From positions 3,569,289-3,633,288 of the forward strand of contig BCHX01000003.1 of the NCBI GenBank assembly GCA_001599755.1: 64,000 nucleotides of DNA, written 5' to 3'. The position numbers and the translations under genes are program-made. Origin of the DNA: Gliomastix tumulicola (lineage: Eukaryota > Ascomycota > Sordariomycetes > Hypocreales > Bionectriaceae). The notes below the pieces were generated by a model that was given only the letters and a program-made list of their open reading frames with translations, ran no database searches and was not told where the DNA came from. Positions 22,229-32,804 of this stretch are shown here, in pieces. Each line of letters opens with the position of its first letter. Within the stretch, counting starts at the first letter, position 1.

Positions 22229-23677
22229 ATGGCCACCACCGACAAGAACATCAACGCGAACAGCAACATCGTCGACCTCGAAAAGGGCGGCGGCATCGAG
22301 ACTCACCTCGACCCAGACACCAAGACCGAGCTCCCCAACAGCACGAGCGACTCCTTTGTCAGCACCACCGACAACAACAGCAAGCAGTCCCCCGCCGACA
22401 ACTCCCAGGAGGATGACTCCTCCTCTCCTGCTCCTCCCGCCGGTCCTCCGCCGGGCCTCCGACCGTCCGACTTCCCCGACGGCGGCGCCGAGGCCTGGCT
22501 CGTCGTCTTCGGCGGCTGGTGCGCGCTGTTCTGCACCTTCGGCCTCATCAACTGCGTCGGCGTCTTCCAGCAGTACTACGTGCAGGGGCCCCTCCGCGAC
22601 TACGACCCTTCGGCCGTGAGCTGGATCATGTCGACGCAGGTCTTCGCCATGACCTTCTGCGGCGGGTTCATGGGCCGTCTGTTCGACTGCTACGGCCCGC
22701 GGTGGCTCCTGTTCGTCGGCACGCTGACGTACGTGTTCGGCCTGTTCATGGTGTCGCTGTCGTCCGAGTACTACCAGTTCTTCCTGTCGCAGGCCGTCGT
22801 GGCCAGCGTGGGCTCGTCGGCCGTCTTCAACGCGTGCATGTCGTCGCTCGTCAGCTGGTTCCACCGCCGTCGCGCCGCCGCCTTCGGCATCATGGTCTCG
22901 GGCTCCTCGCTCGGCGGCGTCGTCCTGCCCATCATGATGAACAAGATGATCTACGGCTCCGGGCCGGGTTTCCCCTGGACGATGCGCGCCATCGCCTTCC
23001 TCTTCCTCGCGCTGCTCACCGTCGCCAACCTCACGGTTAAGTCCCGTCTGCCGCCGCGGCCGAGCCCCTTTGTGCTGTCCGACTACCTCTCGGGCCTGCG
23101 CGAGCTGCCCATGATCCTGACCATCCTCGCCGGCTTCCTCTTCACCTGGGGCATGTTCCTGCCCTTCAACTACGTGCTGCTCCAGGCCGAGGCCGCGGGC
23201 ATGTCCCCGTCGCTGATCCCCTACCTGCTGCCGATCCTCAACGCCGTCAGCATCTTCGGCCGCATCATCCCCGGCATCGTCGCCGACAAGATTGGCCGGT
23301 TCAACGTTATGATCGTCATCTGCCTCATCTCGGCCGTTTTTTGTCTGGCCGTCTGGATCCCCGTCAAGAGCACCGCCGGCATCGTCGTCTTCGCCGTCGT
23401 CTTCGGCTTCTCGTCTGGCGGGTTCGTGTCCCTGGCGCCGACGCTGATTGCGCAGATCTCGGACCTGAGGCAGATTGGCGCGCGCGTCGGTGCGGCCTTC
23501 GCCATCCAGTCCTTCGGCTCGCTGACGGGCAGCCCCATTGGCGGTGCGATTGTCAACGCGCAGAACGGGGACTATATCGGCCTGCAGCTGTTCTGCGGGT
23601 TTGCCATGCTGGCGGGTGCCATCGTGTACATCGCGGCCCGATGGTCGCAGGTGCAGTGGAAGATGGCCAAGGTCTGA
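22229..23677 (+). CDS. MFS transporter, monocarboxylate-permease type
   Basis: Twelve-helix carrier of the plasma membrane, 482 residues, intronless. A hydrophilic N-terminus of about 80 residues (Asn/Ser then Pro-rich) precedes the first helix AWLVVFGGWCALFCTFGLIN. The block VGVFQQYYVQGPLRDYDPS and the loop GRLFDCYGPRWLLFVG (the MFS loop 2-3 motif) are those of the fungal monocarboxylate porter homologue family, which includes riboflavin carriers of the Mch5 type and carriers in secondary-metabolite clusters. Helix 4-5 has SSLVSWFHRRRAAAFGIM. The middle loop is short. Substrate cannot be told from sequence. The ATG at 22229 has a good context (CATCATGGCC). No biosynthetic genes adjoin it. 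Confidence 0.9.
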   Translation: MATTDKNINANSNIVDLEKGGGIETHLDPDTKTELPNSTSDSFVSTTDNNSKQSPADNSQEDDSSSPAPPAGPPPGLRPSDFPDGGAEAWLVVFGGWCALFCTFGLINCVGVFQQYYVQGPLRDYDPSAVSWIMSTQVFAMTFCGGFMGRLFDCYGPRWLLFVGTLTYVFGLFMVSLSSEYYQFFLSQAVVASVGSSAVFNACMSSLVSWFHRRRAAAFGIMVSGSSLGGVVLPIMMNKMIYGSGPGFPWTMRAIAFLFLALLTVANLTVKSRLPPRPSPFVLSDYLSGLRELPMILTILAGFLFTWGMFLPFNYVLLQAEAAGMSPSLIPYLLPILNAVSIFGRIIPGIVADKIGRFNVMIVICLISAVFCLAVWIPVKSTAGIVVFAVVFGFSSGGFVSLAPTLIAQISDLRQIGARVGAAFAIQSFGSLTGSPIGGAIVNAQNGDYIGLQLFCGFAMLAGAIVYIAARWSQVQWKMAKV

Positions 23678-24299
23678 GGAGGTGATACCCCATGGAACCA
23701 TGATGGGGAGGGAGTAGGAGGAGGAAGAAACTCACCTAATTTTTTTCTTCTTTTTTTTCTTCTTGATTTTTTTCGGCGTTGGAAGGGAAACTTGTCGCTT
23801 GACTGACTGACATTGTTGGACTATTTTACGATCTGCTTTCTAGAGCGGGCTTTTGTATTCAGGGGCTGTATACGGGTTTCTTTATAATAATACCAGAGAG
23901 GGGAAAAAGGGGAAAGAAAATGAGTGTGGCTTGAGCGAGTAAACTAGAACGTTTCAAGCTGGATCTATAGACATGAATCACAGACACACGCAACTTCGCG
24001 ACTTTGCCTGTTCCTCTCCAGATCGACATGTGGCAGATCAGATCTATCTGGTGGGTCGATCTCACGGATCGTCTCTCTCAGTTTGAGCCCGGTCGGTGTC
24101 GGAGAGACCGGATGACTCATGCCCCGACTTCGTATTCGATATTAGGCACCTCTTATAGGACGTTCTCGTATATAAGATAGACACGACAACTCTCCGAGGC
24201 TCATCCTCGACGTCTGTCAGCCTCAGAAACTCCTAGGCTTTCACCCCCTTAGCAACTCCCCTCAATACCACAGAAACCACTACGATAGACAGACACATC
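23678..24299. other. Intergenic region, MFS tail and GNAT promoter
   Basis: T-rich tail of the MFS gene (about 23730-23775), then the upstream region of the GNAT gene with TATATAAG at 24169-24176, about 125 bp before its start codon. Confidence 0.55.
24169..24176 (+). promoter_or_regulatory. TATA element for the GNAT gene
   Basis: TATATAAG lies about 125 bp upstream of the ATG at 24300, followed by a CT/CA-rich leader. Confidence 0.55.
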
Positions 24300-24902
24300 A
24301 TGCCCATCACAACCCGCCCAGCCACGCTCGAGGACGTCCCGGACCTCTACGCCGTCATGTCCTCCGCCTTCGCCGGCAGCGCCCTCGACGCCCGCGTCTT
24401 CCCGGCGTCCGACCCGCGCACCGCCCCGGACCAGATCGCCATCATCACCAGGAACATCTCCGCCGTCACCGTCGCCCAGGACGACGAGGCCGGCACCATC
24501 CAGGGCTGGGCGAGCTGGACGCGCCGGGATGCCGACTACCCGCCGGCCACCGTGAGGCCCGAGGACTTCCCGCCCACGGGCGACAGGGCCTTTGGCGTGC
24601 GCTTCTTCCAGAACAACGCGGACAGGAGCCGGGCGGTCGCGCGCGGCGAGGCGCACTGGTTCCTGTCGATCATGGTCGTGCGGCCCGAGGCGCAGAGGAA
24701 AGGCGTCGGGGCGGCGTTGATGAGCGACGGCGTGAGGCGCATCGACGAGGAGGGCGGGCTGATTGCTGGGGTGAATGCGTCGCCCGCGGGGAAGGGGCTG
24801 TATGAGCGGTATGGGTTTAGGACGGTTGAGGACAGTGCCTTTGAGGACGGGATTCATTCGTTTCATATGCGGAGGGAGTCGTTGGGGAGGATAGATGCGT
24901 GA
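24300..24902 (+). CDS. GNAT-family N-acetyltransferase
   Basis: Acetyl-CoA-dependent acetyltransferase of 200 residues, intronless. The N-terminus has the usual first strand and helix (ITTRPATLEDVPDLYAVMSS). Motif A for acetyl-CoA is present as LSIMVVRPEAQRKGVGAALM (Q-R-K-G-V-G), followed by NASPAGKGLYERYGFRTVED, the motif B region typical of small-molecule GNATs in fungi. There is no signal or membrane segment, so it is probably cytosolic. The substrate is unknown. Codon use is C-rich at the start and drifts to G/T-ending codons near the 3' end. Confidence 0.88.
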   Translation: MPITTRPATLEDVPDLYAVMSSAFAGSALDARVFPASDPRTAPDQIAIITRNISAVTVAQDDEAGTIQGWASWTRRDADYPPATVRPEDFPPTGDRAFGVRFFQNNADRSRAVARGEAHWFLSIMVVRPEAQRKGVGAALMSDGVRRIDEEGGLIAGVNASPAGKGLYERYGFRTVEDSAFEDGIHSFHMRRESLGRIDA

Positions 24903-25097
24903 GTGATAAGTGATAGTAGTGCAAGTCCTGATATTGATCCAAAAATGAGCGAACCTATGGAAATACTAGTACTATAACCAACAAACAAATACATCCTTGA
25001 CATAAAACTCCTCATCCTCATTACCGCCCGAAAAGCAATTTCATTTCAGCCATAAGAGTCCTCCCTATTGTAGTGCCCCGTGCCCCTAGTTGTTGGT

Positions 25098-27661
25098 CTA
25101 CTGCCCGCCGCCATTGTTATTGTTGTTGTTGCTGTTCCAAAGTGCACTCCTCTCCCACGTCCAGCCCGTCAGCTCAGCGGGATCCATGCCCGTCTCAAAG
25201 GCCTGGTTGCTGGCCTCGATCTGCGCGTTCAGCAGCGCCTGTCTCGCGATGGCGCCCCTGTTGCGCAGATGCGGCATGCGGTCAATCGCGTCGATGGCCA
25301 GGCTGAAGCGGTCCGTCTGGTTCCGGATGGCCAGCTCGAGCGGCGTGTCGATGTTGCCCTTCTCCTTGTAGCCGCGCACGTGCAGGTTGGCGCTGCCGGG
25401 CCGCTTGTAGGTCAGGCGGTGGACGAGCCAGGGGTAGCTGTGGAAGTTGAAGATGATGGGCTTGTCCTCGGTGAAGAGCGCCACCCACTCCTTGTCCGTC
25501 AGGCCGTGGCTGTGCTCGCTGCGGTGGATGAGCTTGAAGAGGTCGACGCAGTTGACGCAGCGGATGCGCAGCTCGGGGAAGTGCTTGAGTAGCAGGTCGA
25601 TGGCCGCCAGCGACTCGTGCGTGCTGACGTCGCCGCACGACGCCATCACCACGTCGGGCTCCTTGCCCTGGTCCGTGCTGAACTGCGGCCAGATGCCGAT
25701 GCCCTTGGTGCAGTGCGCCACCGCCGCGTCCATGTCGAGGAACTGCAGGTGCTCCTGCTTGTCGGCGATGACCACGTTGACGTAGTTGACGGACCGCAGG
25801 CAGTGGTCCATGACCGAGAGCAGGCAGTTGCCGTCGGGCGGGAGGTAGATGCGGACCACGTCGGGGCTCTTGTTGGCCACGACGTCGAGGAAGCCCGGGT
25901 CCTGGTGCGTGAAGCCGTTGTGGTCCTGGCGCCAGACGACGGCCGTCAGGAGGATGTTGAGGGAGGCGACCTTGACCCTCCACTCGACCTCGAGGCACTT
26001 CTCGATCCATTTGCAGTGCTGTGGTGATATGTTAGTGGGATGATGTGAGAACGTGTAGAGAAACAGGACAGGTGCTTTTTGCTTACCTGGTTGACCATGG
26101 AGTCGATGACATGGATGAACGGCTCGTAGCTGTTGAGCAGACCGTGACGGCCACTCAGCACGTATCCCTCGAGCCAGCCCTCGCACGTGTGCTCAGACAG
26201 CATCTCCATGACCCTGCCGGCCATGGCGAGGTTGCCGCCGTTCTCGTCCTCCTCAAAGTACTCGCCCATCCAGGCCTTCTTGCCGGCGGCGTAGACGGCC
26301 CCGAGTTTGTTCGACTCGGTCTCGTCGGGGCCGAAGAGCCGGAAGTTGGTCATGTTGCGCGCCATGACGTCCCTCAGGAAGGTGGCCAGGTTGGCCATGC
26401 CGGGCGCCTTGGTGGTGCCCGAGCGCGGCACCTTGATGGCGTAGTCCTTGAAGTTGGGCATGCGGAGGGGCTTCTTGAGGACGCCGCCGTTGGCCACGGG
26501 GTTGGCGCTCATGCGGCGGTTGCCCTCGGGGCACAGCGTGCGCAGCATGGGATCCGGGCGGCCCTCGGCGTCCCACAGCCTGTCGGGCTCGTAGCTGCGC
26601 ATCCAGTCCTCGAGCAGCTTGAGGTGCGCCGGGTTGGTGGCCGGGTCGGTGATGGGCACCTGGTGCGCGCGCCAGTAGCCGCCGAGGTAGTTGTCGTCGA
26701 CCTTGCGCGGCGCCGTCCAGCCCTTGGGCGTGCGCAGGACGACCATGGGCCAGCGCGGGCGGAAGGCCTCGCCGCTCTCGCGGGCCTTCTTCTGGATCGC
26801 CTGGATCTCCTGGACGCAGTGCTCGAGCGTGGCCGCCATGGCCTGGTGCATCGTCTCGACGTCGTCGCCCTCGACAAAGTACGGCTGGTAGCCGTAGCCG
26901 ACGAACAGCGCCTCGAGCTCCTTGTGCGAGATGCGTGCCAGGATGGTCGGGTTGTTGATCTTGTACCCGTTGAGGTGCAGCACGGGCAGCACGGCGCCGT
27001 CGGTGATGGGGTTCAGGAACTTGTTGCTGTGCCACGAGGTCGCGAGGGGACCCGTCTCGGCCTCGCCGTCGCCCACCATGGTCACGGCGATGAGGTCCGG
27101 GTGGTCGTAGACGGAGCCAAAGGCGTGCGAGATGGAGTAGCCGAGCTCACCACCCTCGTGGATGGAGCCCGGGGTCTCGGGCGTCGCGTGCGAGCCGACG
27201 CCGCCCGGGAACGAGAAGTACTTGAAGAACTTCTGCATGCCCTCCAGGTCCTCCGACTTGTCCGGGTACACCTCGGAGTAGACGCCCTCGAGGTACGACT
27301 GGGACAGGACGGCGGGGGCGCCGTGGCCCGGACCCGAGACAAAGTACGCGTTGAGGTTGTACTTGGTGATGAGCCGGTTGAAGTGCATGTACGTGAAGAT
27401 CTGGCCGGGCGCCGAGCCGAAGTGGCCGAGCAGACGGCCCTTGAGGTGCTCCTTCTTCAGGGGCTCGCGCAGGAGGGGGTTCTCCTTGAGGTAGATCATG
27501 CCCAGGGACAGATAGCAGCTGGCCTTGAAGAAGTCATTGTACTTCTGGATCTCCTCTTTGCTGAGGGGTTCGCCCTTGACGGTCGACCGGGCCGGGCCAA
27601 ACGCCCGGATGGACTGAATGTCAGGCTCGGCCGTCTTGTGGATGGCTAACGCTGTTGTCAT
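25098..27661 (-). CDS. Xylulose-5-phosphate / fructose-6-phosphate phosphoketolase
   Basis: TPP-dependent enzyme that splits xylulose 5-phosphate or fructose 6-phosphate with phosphate to give acetyl phosphate plus glyceraldehyde 3-phosphate or erythrose 4-phosphate. Exons 27661-26087 and 26018-25098 join in phase 0 over a 68-nt intron (831 residues, normal size). Clear motifs are SGPGHGAPAVLS, SFPGGVGSHATPETPGSIHEGGELGYS (shown here only in part as GSIHEGGELGYS), the TPP/Mg motif GDGEAETGP, and LNGYKINNPTI. The C-terminal part has RIYLPPDGNCLL and a low-complexity end of Asn and Gly. No acetate kinase gene adjoins. A TATAAA on the minus strand at 27825-27820 lies about 160 bp upstream of the start. 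Confidence 0.96.
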
Positions 27662-27819
27662 GGCCGGTAGCAGAAGGCGAGGAATGATGAAAAAGAAGAT
27701 GTCGTGTGAATCAGTGGTGTGAATAGAGTGTACTGGTGGTTATACAGGAAATGCTGTGATGATCTAAGGGAACCGAGCAGGCCGCAAGAAGAGCACCAAA
27801 CGCTCCTCAAGGGGGGGTC

Positions 27820-27825
27820 TTTATA
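27820..27825 (-). promoter_or_regulatory. TATA element for phosphoketolase
   Basis: TATAAA on the minus strand about 160 bp before the phosphoketolase ATG, next to a run of C residues (minus strand) that could serve as a Mig1/stress-type site. Confidence 0.5.
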
Positions 27826-29989
27826 CTTCATACTATGCGCTGACATCGTTGACGTCCGCACGGCACTAACAGCCAAACACGACAAGCGACACTAACCCTG
27901 GAAGCGTCATTAACTTTCGGTCTCGTATCCTGTGCCCGAGCAGTCACAAAAGTAGGGTGACGGGCGGGCGAGAACGGCGCATGCTGTCGATCGCGGGCGG
28001 TACCGACGGCGACGTGGCGGACCGGTACTCTCCTCCGAGTTACACGAGTGTCCAGTGGCAGAGCATTGGCAGAGCTGACCAGGAAAGGGTGCACGAAAAA
28101 ACGTACGATTTCGGGGTTCTAGGTCGTGGAGGACCCCTGGACTCCGGGTCTCAGCGCGGTCCTGGATTTTTTTTCGCTGCAGGAGGGCGGACCAGGCACA
28201 GGAGAAGAGAGGAGAACCTGTCAAATGGATGCCTGCCGTAGTCCGTATGCATCGTCAGCTTCCCGGCGCTTTCTGCTTTCTTGCTGGTTTCTGCCCTTGC
28301 TTCTTGTGATTGACTTTGGGCCGCAGGCGTCCGCTGGACGTTCCAGAGTGCAGCGGCCAAGATTGTGGTGGGCTGATGTTGCATTTGCGTCATGCTGAAC
28401 AATTCCGCCCGGGAGAACGGAACGGGAATGAGCGTCGGCCGGTCTGTCTTAGTAGTACTTTACTTACCCTGGAGGAGGTTTGCTGAGCCACCCCCACGTG
28501 CATGAAAAGATGGCTACCCCTCTCCTCCTCGGCCTGAGAGCTTGACGGCGATGTTCTCGAACTCACTCGCTTCTGCTGGTCCCATACTTCTATTCTGGAA
28601 TTTTCCTTACCAGCGCCATCGCTGTTGCATCGTCCACATGAAAAGGACATGGCTTTCGTTTAAGTGAATGATTGCGCTTGGGGCAAGTTCGACCCCGCTG
28701 GGTCGCTGGGCGTCTCGTTTGGCGGGAAGAGATACAGCGCAGGTAGTTGCTTCGTCTGAGATAGACCATCTATCTTTTCTTGCGCATATAGCTCAAGTTT
28801 GACATGTTGGGCAATTGAGTACTATTACGCCATAACTACGGTACTGCTCGTACTTGACCATACATTTTAGGCGTATGGTGTCAAGTTCTTCGTCAGCCCT
28901 GTAAATGGTTGCACAATTGACAGCACTAGAGAACGCACGGTGGATCAGGAGATCGAGATACAGCGATCCCGACCAGCGATGCTAGCCCTGCCGCGTCGTA
29001 CTGACAGGCCTCAAGTCACTCCACTGGCGGGAAGCAGTCAGGCACTAGGCTCACTAAAATCAATGAACCAATGCAGGGCCTCCCCAGTAGTAGTAACAAC
29101 CGGCTTCTCGGTAACCAAGGGATGACAGACCCTCATGATGATGCTATCCGCATGGCGTGTTCTCGAGCCTCGATCAGGCACCTGCCACGGGACGAGAAAG
29201 TGGGCAGAAAACCCGCTGTGCGCGTCTCGAGCGTGTAAAACTGGGCGTGAAATACGGAGCTGGGGATTATGCATCTAACGGGAAGATGCAGACGGCAAGG
29301 CCACTTGCTCCGCCATTGGGTACAAGAATGGGAATTGAAGGTACAACGGTCATCGAAGTATAAGACGGAAAAATGAGTAAAAGAGGAAAAGGTTTGAGCG
29401 TTGTGATTCTGTAAGCTTTTGTTGGCGTCCCCGGATCGTCGGAATATGCGGGCTGCGCTCTTTCTCATGCGGGAGTGGGGCGACTGTCAACTTTTGAGGC
29501 CATCACGAACCCTCACCAACTTTGAAAACTTCCCTCGTGCGTATGCGTCACACGAAGAGGTTGGATTCTAGTGGCGTCTATTAAATGGTTTTTTTTTTCA
29601 GGACATCACTGGTCATTGACGATGTTTTTGACTCTTCCCGGCTCCAAATGTGGCTGCAGAGCGAGTCGGGCGTCTGATTGGACGCCATCAGCCACAAGGC
29701 GTTAAAAACATCCAAAAGTATGTAGAAGCCATTAGGCCGGGTGGTGGCGATGCCTTCGTTCCTCGACGCATATTCGCGTTCCGGGTCATGGCCATACGTA
29801 GGGGGGGTCACTCAATGGCAGTCTCGGTGACGTCTTGTCCATTCTTGGGAAATTTGGGAGCGCACAGGCCCGTCGCCATGGCAACGGCTGCATCAAATCC
29901 ATAAGCCACTGACTCCTCTGACAACTTTAACGACTCCCGCCCCTTCCATTTTCACAGACCATTCTCTCAATGAACCTCAGATCAACGTG

Positions 29990-29995
29990 TATAAA
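29990..29995 (+). promoter_or_regulatory. TATA element upstream of the C2H2 regulator
   Basis: TATAAA only 29 bp before the ATG at 30019. With normal TATA spacing transcription would begin at or after that ATG, which argues that translation starts further downstream (see the gene). Confidence 0.5.
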
Positions 29996-30018
29996 GTCGA
30001 CCGCCTGCCTCCCTAATT

Positions 30019-31518
30019 ATGGTTCTCGCTCGCTTGAATCCAGAGAAGGACCACCCAGACTCACCAGATCATCGCTCTGGAGTCGCTCACCCCAGCTTCT
30101 CCCCCATCCTCACACATAAATCTTCCACACATCCGCTACATAAACTACATCCACGGCTCCAACCACTCCAACCACATAAGATACCTGAGCTACCTGAGCT
30201 ACCTCAGCTGCCTCAGCTTCATCAACTACATCAGTCACATCAACCTCACCAGCCTCACCAACCTCACCAACCACTTCATCCTCACCAAACACATTCACCA
30301 CTCCTCGAGTGCCCAACATCACCAGTGACGATGAGGGGCCACTCACGCTCCCAGTCCCTGGCCAGCATCCAGAGCGCCGCCAGCATCGCCGACCTCGACA
30401 TCGAGGCTGCTCGCCATGACACTGGCATCACCACCGAGGCCATTGAAGCTCACATGGTCGGGCCTGATGGGAATGGCCGCTGGATCTGCACATACAAGGA
30501 GTGCAGCAAGACGTTTGGTCGCAAGGAGAACATCAGGTCGCACATCCAGACCCATCTCAACGACCGTCCCTACCGCTGCCCGAAGTGTGGTAACTGCTTC
30601 GTCCGCCAGCACGACCTCAAGCGTCACAACAAGATCCACACAGGCACGAAGCCTTACTACTGCCAGTGCGGTAACGGGTTCGCCCGCCACGATGCCCTCA
30701 CCCGCCACCGCCAGCGTGGCATGTGCATCGGCGCCATCGACGGTGCTGTCCGCAAGGTCGGCAAGCGCGGCCGTCCGAGGAAGAACCGCCCGCACTCGGA
30801 AGTCACCCAGAGCGCGGTAGATGCCGCCATACTGGCGGTGCACAGCGAGCAGCAGCAGCAGTCGCCGCCGCCGCCGCCGCAGCAATCCGAGCAGCCCGCG
30901 CAGTTGCCCTTCGAGCTGCAGCCTCAGAACCAGGGGGAGTCCCTCGATCTGAGCTGGGAAGAGCCTGATATATTCTGGCCCTCCAACCCGGAGCAGCCCC
31001 CCATGTTCCTTGTGGACGATATGCTGATGTTGGGGCATAGGACTTTTGATTTTAACACCGACATGGGCGACATGGTTGGCTATCAAAGCCAGATGTCGTC
31101 AGACATGTCGGATGCCGGCTCGACATACCACAATCACATGGACTTCGCTTTCGGCATGTCGTCGTCTGCAGACGCGGGTCTGGCCGGGCTACCGTCGCCG
31201 CAAAGCGACTTCTCTCACTACTCTCACTGCAGCCACCCGCTTCCGTCGCTAGAGGCCAGTCCGGCCGCGCCACCCTCGCCGCGAAGCGAGGTCTCTTACT
31301 ACAGCTTCCCGATTTCGTCGCTGACACAGACGTCTGCGGCCAGGCCGGCCTCGCCGCCCAACGATCCCCCGGGCTTCGTCTTCGACTTGTCGTCGGCAGG
31401 GACGTCTCCGGCCGTGCCGCCCTCGCCGGAGCCTCTCAGATCGACCTCCCTAGACCCCACCCTGCTGCAGGACGACGCCTCCATCTTGCGGGGAATGCCT
31501 CCTGGGTGGTGGTTTTAG
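30019..31518 (+). CDS. C2H2 zinc-finger transcription factor, Swi5/Ace2-like, with AT-hook
   Basis: DNA-binding regulator with three fingers: CTYKECSKTFGRKENIRSHI, CPKCGNCFVRQHDLKRH, and a third of CxC...HxxRGMC type (CQCGNGFARHDALTRHRQ), the combination seen in Swi5/Ace2-type proteins. An AT-hook (KRGRPRKNRP) follows directly. The tail has a Gln/Pro run and repeated Ser-Pro-Tyr segments (PSPQSDFSHYSH, PSPRSEVSYYSF). Coordinates give the full open frame (499 residues). The better start may be the in-frame ATG at 30331 (395 residues): the first 104 codons are C/A-rich, unbiased and encode only Pro/His/Gln low complexity, a TATAAA lies just 29 bp before 30019, and the block HSRSQSLASIQSAASIADLD begins right after 30331. 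The stop is followed by a G-rich minisatellite. Confidence 0.87.
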   Translation: MVLARLNPEKDHPDSPDHRSGVAHPSFSPILTHKSSTHPLHKLHPRLQPLQPHKIPELPELPQLPQLHQLHQSHQPHQPHQPHQPLHPHQTHSPLLECPTSPVTMRGHSRSQSLASIQSAASIADLDIEAARHDTGITTEAIEAHMVGPDGNGRWICTYKECSKTFGRKENIRSHIQTHLNDRPYRCPKCGNCFVRQHDLKRHNKIHTGTKPYYCQCGNGFARHDALTRHRQRGMCIGAIDGAVRKVGKRGRPRKNRPHSEVTQSAVDAAILAVHSEQQQQSPPPPPQQSEQPAQLPFELQPQNQGESLDLSWEEPDIFWPSNPEQPPMFLVDDMLMLGHRTFDFNTDMGDMVGYQSQMSSDMSDAGSTYHNHMDFAFGMSSSADAGLAGLPSPQSDFSHYSHCSHPLPSLEASPAAPPSPRSEVSYYSFPISSLTQTSAARPASPPNDPPGFVFDLSSAGTSPAVPPSPEPLRSTSLDPTLLQDDASILRGMPPGWWF

Positions 31519-32804
31519 GACTTGGGGTTTGGGAACTTGGAACTTGGGTATCGTGTTTGGGTATCGTGTTTGGGTATTGTGTTTGGGTATCGTGTTTGGG
31601 TATTGGGTATTGGGTATATTGGGTATATTGGGTATATTGGGTTTTGGGTATTTGGGGTATTGGGTTATTGGTGTATATGGGCTTACGACTTGGACTTGGG
31701 GCTCGCCTTGGAGCTTGGTCATTGGACTTCGAGCTTGGGCTTTGGGCTTTGGGCTTTGGGACACGTGAGACTTCCATGGGAGGCCAGGATATTGAAAATT
31801 CGGGAATTGGAGTCAAGGCTTTTTGCAGGGTTCGGGGTGTTTATCGCAAAAATCAATGGATTCTTTGCACAATTGTTACCGTAACCTTGAAATTGCATGT
31901 GAATGCGTAATGACTACTAGTACTTGTGATCTGTAGAGGGCAAGTAGCCCTATGAGATTTGAGTTGGGCCTTTCAACGTCTCTATTTACTATGGGGGGGC
32001 AAACGGGCTGCCCTGTTGAATGTCTGACGCTGACCGGGCTCTGTGGGTTGTTAGAGGAGAGGCAGCGGCGGAGGAGGCTGAATGCTTGGAGTTGTCTATG
32101 GGTTGTTGGATGAGACGGGAAGGGGTTCAATTGTGATACGGGTTAAAATTGGGTATGAAAAGGCGGTTCAAGGAAAAGCCACGGTAGCGGCGTGTTTGAC
32201 CCAAAGTGGCTTTTGCTCTAGGCCTCATCTTGTTGTACTATCTGTTGTATGGCTTTTCATTGCCACCTCTACCTCTGCACACGTCTTGGTGGACTAGGGT
32301 CGCTTGTGCAGACCACTGACAGCATCTTGATTTCTAGATCTACGATGCTCTCACTAGCATGGGTTCCTTTTAGGCTGTTAACCGAAGTGACCATGCTCGT
32401 GGGAGAACAGCTGGAGCCTTAGCACCAGCTGTTAATATGTGTGCTGCTCCGGATTCCGAATGCCGCTGAGCTACCCTGTACCATTTTGCCCGAACACCTG
32501 ACTGGCCCGTGCGCAGGGTCACCTTGACAACAACAGCCGCTGCGGCCAATCACAATCAAGTCCCAGCAGCGTTGCCAAAGAAAAGAACCCCATCGGCTCA
32601 TGTCTATTATCTTTCGACCCGCGATATCTGCCGACAGGACCCTTTTCTCCTTTCCAGCAAGACATCTCTGCTTCCTTGCTTGCCGCCTTCCCCCCCTCCG
32701 TCATTGGCTGCGTCTCCTGCTCAGGGCTGCGTCTCTGCCTTTTTCTGTTCCACCTAGCTCTGCAGCCTTTGCCATCAGCCTCCTCACCCCCCTTCTCCAT
32801 CGCC
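31519..32804. other. Intergenic region with G-rich minisatellite
   Basis: The first 250 bp are the repeat array described separately, in what should be the 3' untranslated region of the zinc-finger gene. The rest is unique sequence leading into a CT-rich leader (from about 32640) of the CBS-PB1 gene. No gene seen. Confidence 0.5.
31546..31765. repeat. G-rich minisatellite with G-quadruplex pattern
   Basis: It opens with about four copies of a 13-mer (GGGTATCGTGTTT and near variants), passes into GGGTATT and GGGTATATT units around 31598-31650, and ends in degenerate CTTGG and GGGCTTT units (three in a row near 31735-31760). The middle part has four GGG runs with loops of 4, 4 and 6 nt on the plus strand, the pattern expected to form a quadruplex in the mRNA of the upstream gene. 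Confidence 0.85.

Larger units (their letters stand above)
27662..30018. other. 2.4-kb divergent intergenic region
   Basis: Separates the phosphoketolase gene (-) and the zinc-finger gene (+). No frame in it shows coding bias or a domain. Apart from the TATA elements at each end I see nothing to name. Confidence 0.5.

Noticed and set aside
22157..23701. 514-codon open frame on the minus strand, fully overlapping the MFS gene
   Set aside because: It is the antisense shadow of a GC-rich, C-ending coding region. Its product is a low-complexity mix of Arg, Gly, Glu, Asp and Ala with no domain.
26045..27649. 534-codon open frame on the plus strand opposite the phosphoketolase
   Set aside because: Antisense shadow of a strongly codon-biased gene. 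The product is rich in Val, Leu, Arg and Gly and resembles no protein.
28670..28720. GTTCGACCCC-like stretch considered as a tRNA B box
   Set aside because: No matching A box, acceptor stem or anticodon arm could be arranged around it.
31436..31816. Minus-strand frames with repeated Gln-Tyr-Thr and Pro-Lys units
   Set aside because: They are translations of the minisatellite and have no independent support.
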